Source of the DNA: Burhinus oedicnemus
Taxonomy: Eukaryota; Chordata; Aves; Charadriiformes; Burhinidae
DNA: 64,000 nucleotides
Direction: 5' to 3'
NCBI GenBank assembly: GCA_008921705.1
Contig: VFFE01007650.1
Location: 742,748-806,747, forward strand
The notes beneath the pieces were generated by a model. That model made no database searches, was not told the DNA's origin, and saw nothing but the letters and a program-made list of their open reading frames with translations. The position numbers and the translations under genes are program-made. Each line of letters opens with the position of its first letter. The first letter of the stretch is position 1. This document shows positions 13,132-21,654 of this stretch, in pieces.

Positions 13132-13635
13132 TTAGATTCTTGTTGTGCCCATGAGTGACATGAGGAGAGGTAATGCCCCTTCTTTGGCAGAAACTTTTCA
13201 TGGCACTCCTTTTGTTCTCTCAGTCTTTTAACACTGATCATTTAATTTTTTAATCTTTCTGAATAAATCATATTTACTGTAACTCTGTGTATTCCTGCTG
13301 CTCTCTTCTGAGTTGTCGTTGCTTGATTGTGATGTGGTGCTTAGAGTTGGTTTCATGTTCTCTGCAGAGAACTCCAGACAGGACACTACAGATGTTGGCA
13401 CTACAGTTGTCCTTTGCATGTCCAGCAGGCTCCACTCATTCTTTTCAGATCCAGATAATGATGATATTTCTTCTCCAAGACAGCTTGGCATCGTGAGTTT
13501 GCAAACCAGTTTGCAATCTGTAATAATCCATCTGCCCTCCCTTGGCCATTGGGATATATCTAGATTTGTCATCTACTTGTCTTGCTCCTGGTTTAAAGCC
13601 ATTCTCAAAAACCAGCAAGTAGTTTTGCAGCATTC
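13132..13635 (-). pseudogene. Possible decayed coding segment, function unknown
   Basis: Read on the minus strand in one frame, this 504-base stretch has only three internal stops (TAG at 13573-13575, TAA at 13228-13230, TGA at 13198-13200) before TAA at 13132-13134. The middle 114 codons are fully open. The translation is mixed and protein-like, with a tryptophan near its start (ISQWPREGRW), a Ser/Thr/Asn-rich middle (STTSQSSNDNSEES) and a basic tail (YDLFRKIKKL). I do not recognise a family. A low-stop stretch of this size could occur by chance a few times in a window like this, so it is only a candidate. An intact exon is unlikely because of the stops. Confidence 0.2.
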
Positions 13636-15539
13636 TTAGATTTGTTGGTGAAGAAGTAGAGCTGTGACAATGTTGAAGGAAAACTTCACCTGGGGAGCAG
13701 TACAGACAGTATTATTAACAGTTAGGGTTGTGCATAGTTGTAGGCCCTCTCTTGAGCTGCTGAAATTCACTAGTGATTGAAACCAGTCTAAATAAATAGA
13801 CTGTGCTTTAGATTTTATTACCTGACCAGTTTACTGCTCAAATCCCTGTTAGATGCTAAACGATCTATTAAAAGAACAGACGTTGAATATTTTGTAAATA
13901 ATGCACTAATCTCACTGGGATTGTCTGTTTATCACTACTAAAGGAAATAAACATTTTAAAGATAAAATTTTGAAATTCAGAATGTATTAAAAGCTAGACT
14001 TAGAAAAGCCTAATAAACATTAGAACAGAGTTCTCTCCCTGTTTGGTTTCAGTTATTACAAAGTGGTGTGGGCTGAATTCTAGGAGTTGTAGAACCTTTC
14101 ACACGTTTTTCAGGTAAAAGTTAGATGTTTTTGCCATTATACGAGATCCTCTCATGTTCTTTACATTAAATGGCTGCCCTGCTCTTCTTGAAAGGCCCAG
14201 CTTGCTGCTAGGACACAAGGTTGTCAAACATGATTACTTCAAAGAGGATTATTTTTCACTCTATGAAGATTAATTGGGACTCCTCAAAGCCTAAGTTGCT
14301 TGGGGAAAAAAGGAAACAATTCTTCATCAATAGTCATAATGTCTCCCAGGCACAGGGAAAAATGTAGTGCTGGGCAGATCTTAAACACAAATTGCTGAGC
14401 TTAAGTAGTGTGTAGGCTGGAAAAAGAGAAGCTGGGTGCAGTGTCACTCACATATTTTTTCTATATGACTGTTCTGCAGTAACCAGTCCCAGTAACCCAA
14501 TACAGCAACACACTGGGAAGCTGATTATAAACTGAAATTTCTGTAGTGTGTGGTCATAGTTCAGCTCAAACAGCTTTCTACCTGGAATATAGTTTTTGAG
14601 CAGTTTGTTTCTTAGCTCCCCAAACAGTTCCCTGTTGCAGAAAGGTTGTCCCTCATCTCCCTTGGCCAGCCACATTCTGCAAAAAAGACGATGGAGCTTT
14701 TTAGCCATTTTGCTAATGCTGCTTACAGAAAAATGTGTTTACTTGCAAGAAAGCAAATTTGTAGGAGAAAATCCCAGCTGTGCATACTGACATATGCTCT
14801 TGTTTCCAAGTAAAACATGGAGTGGTGGGATATTTATTCATCGTAGAACATAACATATAATTGAACTTGTCTGAGGTAAGTGAAAGATCTTTTTTTCCAT
14901 AGGAAACAATGACTATAGGAAGTGTTTAGTTATATCATTAGAAATAAGATCATATTGCTTTTTCTCAGCCGCAGATCCTACAGCAAAATAAAATGTTTTC
15001 CAGATAGTGAGATGAAGATCCAACATCAGTATTCTTCAACTGCTTCCTTTTTTTATGGGTACCTCCCCCGATTTCCCATTATTTGCCAAATTTCTATCAT
15101 TTGTATATCTCTGTTGCCAAGAACAAGATAATAGACAGCTTTAAAAATCCATGAAAGAGTGATACATTCTTCTTTGATGAGTCTTTCCCTTTAGAAAAAA
15201 ATATTCCTTCGTTATAAGGAGGATGGAATTTTCAGGAGAATGAAATGCTATGCTTTATATGTAACACTTTTTGTTTGTAACATGATTATTACAGATATGT
15301 GTGTATGTTTGCCTGCCACACAGCTACAGACCTATTTCTCTGATATTTAATGGAAATTTTATTTTTGATATCTGTGTTAGCAGTTCTGTTTCTGCCACAG
15401 GCAAAGCTGTTAGTGCTGCCAAGTACTTGTCCCTTACCTCCTTTATTGGACCCTGCAATATTTTGTTGCTGTTATCCTTGAAAACCTAAACTGAAAGGAA
15501 TTGAAATTGCCCTGGCTTGAATATTAAAGAAAAAGAGAA
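13636..15539. other. AT-rich stretch, nothing recognised
   Basis: Short frames only (86 codons or less); no repeat family or RNA recognised. Confidence 0.5.
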
Positions 15540-15542
15540 AAG

Positions 15543-15565
15543 AAAAAAAAAAAAAAAAAAAAAAA
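15543..15565 (+). repeat. Poly-A run (23 A)
   Basis: An uninterrupted A run follows an AAAGAAAAAGAG-like lead-in. It could be the tail of an old retrocopy, but I recognise no source sequence upstream and saw no clear flanking duplication. Confidence 0.95.
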
Positions 15566-16060
15566 GGAAGGCGCACATCCAGCAACTGTGGGAGATTTGA
15601 ACTAACTTGTCAAAGAGGCTGAGACTGATCCAGGAGAAGACAGGGACAGAGACTGAGGGTAAAACTGGGAAACACACTTGGTTTCACAGCTGGGAGAAGC
15701 TTAGACAATTTGGGCAAAATAAGGAAGACCTGAAGCGAGATACCAGAAAAATGGAATTCGACAGGGATGTGGAGGGAGGCACAGGCCAGAGAGACGTAGA
15801 CAGTGAGACTGTTTGGGGTAGAAATGGGCACCATGAAGCGAGATGGAAAAAAGATTTGAAGACGAGCTGTGGGAATGGCAGGGGAATCAAGCGTGGCTTG
15901 GAATCAAAAATGAAGTGGAATCAAAGAGAGACAGTATGGAAAGAGAGAGAGAGAGAGAGAGAAAATGGAAATGGGAGGGAGTGGGCAGGAAGGGAGTGAA
16001 ATGGGGACTACGAATGAAATAAGGTAAGGTGAGGAGGAGGAGTACACAGATTTACAGAGT
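15566..16060 (+). repeat. Purine-rich tract including (AG)n
   Basis: The plus strand is dominated by G and A, with a perfect (AG)10 run at 15942-15961. Because stop codons all need a T, a 130-codon frame (15607-15999) stays open and reads as a very charged E/K/R/G-rich peptide. That is what purine-rich DNA gives in any frame, so I do not call a gene. The tract could form triplex DNA (inference). Confidence 0.8.
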
Positions 16061-17394
16061 GAAGAGATGCAAAATAATTGCTGGATCTCTCTGTCACAAC
16101 TCTCTGTTTTGGCATCCACTTCTGCTCTCCTACAACAGACTTTCTCTAATATTATCTCTTTGGTCGGTGACCTTGGGCATCCATTGTTCACAGCAAACTC
16201 CAGTTGTGATGTTTCCATTATCTTCATCAGTTTGTTCCTTCTCCAGGAAATTGCTCCATTCAGTTCCTGTTGGGTCATTCCATACTATCCAGACACCTAT
16301 GGAAACCCGGTGTTACACTATCTCTGGGCTCTTGGGATGAATCTGAAGTCTGATTCTGGGGTCTCGTAGCAGTTGCTGTCCACTCCTTGTCCTTCTGACC
16401 ACTTCTTCCCAGTTTTCCTGCCAGGTTATTTCTACCTTAAATCTTTTTGTTGTGCAGCTCCACAAACAGTTGTACCCACACAAATTAGTGGTGGTGGGTA
16501 AGGAGGACTGTGAGGTCGCAGATGACAGTGGCAGGCAGGAATGCTTCAATTAACACTGCTGTTTATACAGTCTCACCCCAACAGAAGTCCCATGGTTTGC
16601 CAATATACAGACACTGAAGCAGGCAAAACGTTCCTAAAAATACTACAGAACATATTCCCATTGTTTTCAGAGGGGGTGGGCAGAATGTTTTTCCCGTTGG
16701 GGACGAGCAATCTGGAGGCTTCACTGTGGTTTGGTACCAGTAAATAGATTTAAAAGGCAGTGGCAAAATACTTCATCTCATACCCCTGATGCACAGAATG
16801 ACAGCCTATTAGTGTTGGTATTGATTCTGTTAATACACGTGTTATATGGGTCTAATGAGTCCGCTCAGCTTTGCTGATAACCACACAGGTGTTGATACAA
16901 TACCAAAGGATGGATCTCCTTTTCATATATATCTATGCACACACACTCAACTCCTATACAGAGAAGTTAGCTTGTTTATAAAGATGATGCATAAATTGCA
17001 TGTGTTTTTCTACTGCTGAGGAACAGCTGTTGACTCTGGTTCTTTTAATTTAATCTGAAATTATGAAGGTTGGAATTATTTTCCTGTAACGAATGGATAG
17101 GTAATCAATTCCTTCATCTGACAGCAATTATATTTCACTTAGACACACTAGTTAGTTTCAAGAAAGCTGAACTGAGCTGAACCCTTGTTCTTTTAAATAT
17201 GACAACTTGTTATTGAAGGGGAAGACTTGTTTTTATCCTTATGTTGCATTATTTATTTGAGTAAATTTTTTAAGTAGCTCAAAATAGAATATAAAATCTA
17301 AATTTGGAATCCTATGTCCCCTAAGCATATGGTATTAGTGAAAAAAAACCTAAACAAATTAAGAATACCTAAAAAACAACATTGCCAGAGAGTG
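16061..17394. other. Mixed-composition stretch, nothing recognised
   Basis: Between about 16060 and 16760 several frames around 70-125 codons overlap on both strands, none with a recognisable motif. The remainder is AT-rich and empty. Confidence 0.45.
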
Positions 17395-17700
17395 AAGCGA
17401 TTATTTTCCTCTATTTAACACTTGTAAGGATGCATCTGGAGTACTGTTTTTGTTTTGAGGCTTCCCAGTTTGAAAGATACTGGTAAAAATGGTTAGGATT
17501 CTGGAGTACATACTGTATGAGGAACTGGTCTTGCTTTGACTGGACCAGACTGCCCAGAGAGGTTGTGGTCTTTCCATTTATGAATGCTTTCAGATCTTGA
17601 CTGGACACTGCCCTGATCAATATGATCTGTCTGTGACACAATCCCTACTTCGAAGAAGGGATTGACCTTCCAACCTTAATCATTCTATCATGATATAATG
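17395..17700 (+). mobile_element. CR1 LINE 3' fragment (old, internally deleted)
   Basis: It contains the CR1 landmark 'GGATGCATCTGGAGTACTGT' (consensus GCATCTGGAGTACTGTGTCC). It then jumps to 'CAGACTGCCCAGAGAGGTTG' (consensus CAGGCTGCCCAGAGAGGTTGTGG) and ends with 'TTGACCTTCCAACCTTAATC' plus ATTCTATCATGAT, matching the CR1 3' end. The order and strand are consistent with one plus-strand copy with an internal deletion. There is no usable reading frame. Confidence 0.8.
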
Positions 17701-18029
17701 AAGCAATGCTATTAAGCATAGTTACATCAGCAGTAGTATCCTATAAATCAGTGTATCTCATTTATTGCTTACAAAATTTCTTTTATTTGATTTCATTTAT
17801 TTAGCAGAGATCCCATTGCCACTTACATGAATTGAGGTGCACCGTGTGTAAGTCCTTGACTGCACAGTTAACATATTGCTTCCTGAAGCCTCCTCTTCAT
17901 AGTCGCAGCTTTATAGACATAAGAGATTTTAAAGACAGAACAGACTATCTGATTATAACGTCTCACTTCTACACCCTTCCACCTACATATTTGATGGATT
18001 ATCCTACATACTGAAGGTAGTAACCTTCA
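17701..18029. other. AT-rich stretch, nothing recognised
   Basis: No gene or repeat recognised between the CR1 fragment and the nested LTR locus. Confidence 0.5.
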
Positions 18030-18335
18030 CCCCTGAGGGACTGTAGCTGTGGGCAAGCCACACAGGGCATGGGCATCCCGGAGGAACTGTGGCCTGTGCA
18101 GGAACCCATGCTGTGACAGGGACACTGGGATGCATGGAGAAGCGGTAGAAACCCAGTAAGAAACATGGAGCATCAGAAAGAAACCATTGTGCACATGATC
18201 CAAGTCTATTGTGTTGCTTGGTGCTTCACCAAGGGGATTGGAACTGACCGAGCTCAAGCCACAGCAAAAACGAGGGGAGTTGAGGATAAGGATAGGGGAG
18301 GACAAGTGTTTGGCTGAAGCTGAGCCTGGGAAAGG

Positions 18336-18340
18336 GATGG
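18336..18340 (+). repeat. Target site duplication, left (GATGG)
   Basis: GATGG directly precedes the TG start of the middle LTR and is repeated exactly at 19437-19441 after its CA end. A 5-bp duplication fits ERVL-type integration. Confidence 0.85.
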
Positions 18341-18580
18341 TGTCGTGGTTTGGCCTCAGCTGGCAACAAAGAACCACGAAGCCGCTCGCTCAACCCCCGA
18401 GGGCGGTGGGGGAAAATCGGAAGAAAGAGGCAAAACTCGTGGGTTGAGATAAAGGCAGTTTAACACAACAGCAAACGAAAGAGGAAAACAAAAACAATAA
18501 CAGTGACAGAGGAATGCACACACAGGGTTACTGTACCAACACTCACCGACCGGACCGCACAGCCCCAGCCCGCTCCCGAA

Positions 18581-18585
18581 CCGCG
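18581..18585 (+). repeat. Target site duplication, left (CCGCG)
   Basis: CCGCG precedes the TG start of the youngest LTR; CTGCG at 19312-19316 follows its CA end. The single difference is C to T at a CpG, the expected decay of methylated CpG. Confidence 0.7.
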
Positions 18586-18928
18586 TGTCCTGGTTTGAGG
18601 TAAAACAGAACCAATTTTGTTCAGTAACTTTTCTTTTTAGCTAGGCCTCTTCTAACTGCTGAAATTAACAGCATGTTGTGCAGAAAACTGTTCACTCTCA
18701 GAGTGATAAGACCCATGTTTATAGCTGGTGCCAAGGAACAGTATGCAGAGAGGCTCTTGCTTATACTTATTGCTATGACAGCCAAGGCCAGCCAACTTTG
18801 TTACTTGCCCCGTTGGAGGGTCGGAAGCAGAAAAGCGTAGAGGGGTCACACCTGCGGGGAGGAGCGGACAGGACAGGTGACCCAAAACTGACCAACAGGG
18901 TATTCCATCCCATCTGCCTCATGCTCAG

Positions 18929-18935
18929 TATAAAA
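18929..18935 (+). promoter_or_regulatory. TATA box of the youngest LTR
   Basis: TATAAAA lies in the context CTCAGTATAAAAGCTGAGGG, about 250 bp upstream of the polyadenylation signal, as expected for an LTR promoter. The flanking CTCAG / CTGAG also pair. Confidence 0.7.
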
Positions 18936-19179
18936 GCTGAGGGATCAAAGGGTCAGCCCTCTTTCTTCAATGGCCGGCGTCCTGGGAGGACTCTGTCTCT
19001 GCGTCTGCCTTTGATCCCGATCCTGAATCCAGATCCAGAATCCAGTTCCTGTCTGTCACTGAGTCCAGTCTGGGACTTCCCCAGCGCCTGCTGGTGACGT
19101 GATTGTCATCCTGGGAGCTTGATGCGGTTTTGTATATATTTCATTATTTTTCTTTTTATTATTTTATTATCAATATTTC

Positions 19180-19185
19180 ATTAAA
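19180..19185 (+). terminator. Polyadenylation signal of the youngest LTR
   Basis: ATTAAA lies in a T-rich, AT-rich section downstream of the TATA box and before the U5-like 'TCTCTTTTTCTCTC' stretch. Confidence 0.6.
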
Positions 19186-19311
19186 GTAGTTTAGTTCCTT
19201 CTAAACTCTTAAGTCTCTTTTTCTCTCTCTTTCTTGCCTCCCAAGCGGAGCAGGAGAGAGAGAGCATCTGTCGTTCCACCGGATTGGGCCAATTTGGCCC
19301 AAACCACGACA

Positions 19312-19316
19312 CTGCG
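19312..19316 (+). repeat. Target site duplication, right (CTGCG)
   Basis: Partner of CCGCG at 18581-18585, differing by one CpG-type transition. Confidence 0.7.
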
Positions 19317-19436
19317 CCTTCCTTCCCCGCTTCTCCTGGCCAGCTCCCCCTTATGGACTGGGCGTGGCATCACGTGGTATGGAATACCTGTGTCCTGGGC
19401 CAGAAAATTAACCCTATCCCCACCGGAACCAGGACA

Positions 19437-19441
19437 GATGG
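19437..19441 (+). repeat. Target site duplication, right (GATGG)
   Basis: Exact partner of GATGG at 18336-18340, directly after the CA end of the middle LTR. Confidence 0.85.
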
Positions 19442-19615
19442 AAAGGTCTTTACTTATGTATTTGTTTAGTTGTTTGTATTTTCTTTATTCTCAATACACA
19501 AATCAGTGATTAGAAGTTTGTGTTAACTGGCAAAAGAATAAGAAAAAATTCCCCAAGTTGAGTCTCTTTTGTCTGTGGTTACCTTCTAGTAGTTGGTCCT
19601 TGCTATTCCTTCATC

Positions 19616-20269
19616 TCTGAAACAAAGAATGATAGTATGATATATTTCCTTTCCAGCAAAGGATGTCTTTATTTTAATCAAGCTGACTACAAGTCTTTTT
19701 GGAGAATTTATAAATATTAAACTATTGATGTCTCTGTCACTAAGTCAGCCCTTGAAATGATTTACTGGCAGTTCCCTACAGCCTCTTCAATTTTCAGCCC
19801 CCTTTTATAAAGGTGGAGAGAGCATTGCAATATTTGTCTATGCTGCTACGCAAGAAGATAAAATGAACTTTCCCCATACTGACTGTTCCTATATATATCT
19901 AACCCACCTTAAATAACTTTTGCTGACCTATCTAACCAAGAGTTTATGTTGGGCTCCTCATTCATTACTGGTCCTTCTTCACCTTTCACAGGTATAACTC
20001 CCGTCTGCCTCTGTCCTTCATGGATAGATGTGCTCTACATTCAATCTCCTGAAACTCTGCACTTGTCTGCATTTTTTAAATTGGCACAGCTTCTGAAAAT
20101 GATGCAAACCACTCAATTTACTCAGTTTTACTGCCCTATTCTCATTTAGAAATGGAGAAACTTCTCCCCTTCTGTCTACTACCCTCCTCACCACCTTCTT
20201 ACCCTGGCTAACAGTTCACTCATGGCTTATGTCTATCAGTTCCCATAAAGGATCAGTGATGACAGGAAA
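19616..20269. other. AT-rich stretch, nothing recognised
   Basis: Short frames only; no repeat recognised. Confidence 0.5.
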
Positions 20270-20770
20270 AGTGGATGCATCACAAGAGGAGGTCAAACAT
20301 AGTTCTAGCTTCACAAAAAAGGAGCACTAAGGAATTACACATTGGTTAATCTATTTTGGCCTCAGAAACAATGACTCAAGATATTGTAAAGCTATGTCCA
20401 CAAAAGATAGAGCAATCAGAACGTAAATAGCCAGAAGACAAGGCAAAAACTAGGTGGTATAGATTTGTCAAGGACAGGTTATACCAAATAAATCTAATTT
20501 TCTTTTATGACTAAATCTAATTTTCTCCTTTGACAGGACAAGCGGCTAAATGGAAAATGGGAAGGTACATTCACAATGTGATATATTCTGAGCTTAATAA
20601 GGCTTTTCATGCTTTTCTCCATAACATTCTCTTAATCTAAGGAAATATGATGCAGTTACAGTGACTGTAAGGTGAGTACGGAGTTGGTTGAAAAATTTGT
20701 CTCAGAAAGCAGCTATCGTTGTCAATCCAAAAAAGATGAGGTCATATTTACAGAATGATAGCATGGAAGA
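20270..20770 (+). mobile_element. CR1 LINE ORF2 internal fragment (old)
   Basis: It matches the reverse-transcriptase part of CR1 ORF2 in order: 'AACTAGGTGGTATAGATTTG', 'CAAATAAATCTAATTTTCTT', 'GTGATATATTCTGAGCTTAA' with 'TAAGGCTTTTCATGC' (consensus GTGATATATCTTGACTTTAGTAAGGCTTTTGATAC), 'GGAAATATGATGCAG', and 'CTGTAAGGTGAGTACGGAGT' then 'TGGTTGAAAAAT' (consensus CTGTAAGGTGGGTGCAAAACTGGTTGAAAGA). Both ends are lost. The frame is broken, so no protein is made. Confidence 0.8.
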
Positions 20771-21634
20771 AAAACATAAATTTCAAGGTTTATGATGAAA
20801 TATGAATATATTACTTTTTTAACTATGGCATTGCAAATTTTTATCTTTACTGGGACAGTAGAAATATGGCAGAGGAAAAAGTAATCCTTAAGACCAGATG
20901 ACTCTTCAATTTTCTCTTATTCATTAGATTTTATCAAAGTGTTTGCTGGACTTGTCTTTAGCATATGGGAGTATCTGCAAATGAAGGAAGGGAAATCTCA
21001 AGCTAGGAAACTACACATAGAATGTCAGTGAAGAAAAACTGTATGTCAAATATGTATGCTTGAGGCTTTTACTCCTTTGGAAGAATTAAGTCAAATTGAG
21101 AACCCCAAGAAAATTATTCTTATGTTGCAATCATTAGTAATCATTATGGACTTAATAATTTTTAATACATTAAAACCAGCATTTCTTGATTGTTCTGGGG
21201 ATTCTGGTACACTTGTCACAAGAACGGAAGAAAAGATTATTGTTCTTCCCTAGAAAAAGAAGGGAGATATACTTACAGTGGTAAGCAAAAGCATTCAGTC
21301 CTGATGGGCGAGGTAGACATCTGCACTTCATTAGAGAAGAAAATCTTTATAAGAACTGTTTAGGTTGGGGAAGAGAACCTCTTTTCCAAACAAATATTGC
21401 AACAAGATCTGTTCATACCCTGACCCTTTGCTGAGAAGGCCACAGATGACGGCCTACAGAGCCCATTTGGCAGTCACAGTACGGTTTTCATATATTGCCT
21501 TATGAGTTGAAGAACCATGAAGACACGGGTCCCAGGAGATGATATGAAATGAAATCCTCTTTGCTGCCTATAGCTATCTAGTACTTCGCAATATTATGCC
21601 CTTAAAATTTGAAGTTAACAAGAAAAAAGTCGTA
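20771..21634. other. AT-rich stretch, nothing recognised
   Basis: Directly right of the old CR1 piece. Sequence similarity to CR1 fades after about 20770 and nothing else is recognised. Confidence 0.5.
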
Positions 21635-21654
21635 CCCCCCCAACCCCCCCCCCC
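21635..21654 (+). repeat. Interrupted poly-C tract (C7-AA-C11)
   Basis: Two C runs of 7 and 11 are separated by AA. The minus strand therefore has G11-TT-G7, enough guanines for a G-quadruplex. Confidence 0.95.

Larger units (their letters stand above)
18586..19311 (+). mobile_element. Youngest solo LTR, plus strand
   Basis: This 726-bp LTR starts TGTCCTGGTTTGAGGTAAAA and ends AATTTGGCCCAAACCACGACA (last base 19311). Its ends form an imperfect inverted repeat (TGTCCTGGTTT against the complement of AAACCACGACA, one mismatch). It carries a TATA box and a polyadenylation signal in the right order for U3-R-U5. It sits inside the middle LTR with a 5-bp duplication. A 139-codon open stretch inside (18678-19097) is incidental LTR sequence, not a viral gene. 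No gag, pol or env is present. Confidence 0.85.
18341..19436 (-). mobile_element. Middle solo LTR, minus strand, split by a younger LTR
   Basis: The plus-strand view begins TGTCGTGGTTTGGCCTCAGC and ends AACCCTATCCCCACCGGAACCAGGACA (19410-19436). The reverse complement starts TGTCCTGGTTCCGGTGGGGA and runs into AGGGTTAATTTTC, the usual start of an ERVL-like LTR family common in songbirds. The element's own sequence is 18341-18585 plus 19317-19436, about 365 bp. It is shorter than the family because of an internal deletion after 'GGTATGGAATA' (about 19387). The core promoter region is degenerate. Perfect 5-bp duplications (GATGG) flank it. There is no internal viral gene, so it is a solo LTR left by recombination. 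Confidence 0.85.
18030..19615 (+). mobile_element. Oldest LTR fragment, host of the nested insertions
   Basis: This fragment is visible as 18030-18340 and 19442-about 19615, interrupted by two later LTRs. The left part has 'GGAGGAACTGTGGCCTGTGC' and 'GAACCCATGCTGTGACAGGG', like the ~50-bp units of the LTR at 60.4-61.5 kb. The right part has 'TTCCCCAAGTTGAGTCTCTT', matching 'TTCCCCAAGTTGAGTCTGTT' near the 3' end of that LTR read on its own strand. I infer a diverged plus-strand relative of that family. Outer boundaries are approximate and no flanking duplication was found. Confidence 0.5.

Noticed and set aside
15607..15999. 130-codon charged open frame
   Set aside because: The DNA is a purine-rich tract with (AG)10. 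Stop codons need T, so the frame is open by composition and the peptide is only E/K/R/G-rich.
18678..19097. 139-codon open frame at the nested locus
   Set aside because: It lies wholly inside the youngest LTR (promoter and R/U5 region), which does not encode retroviral proteins.
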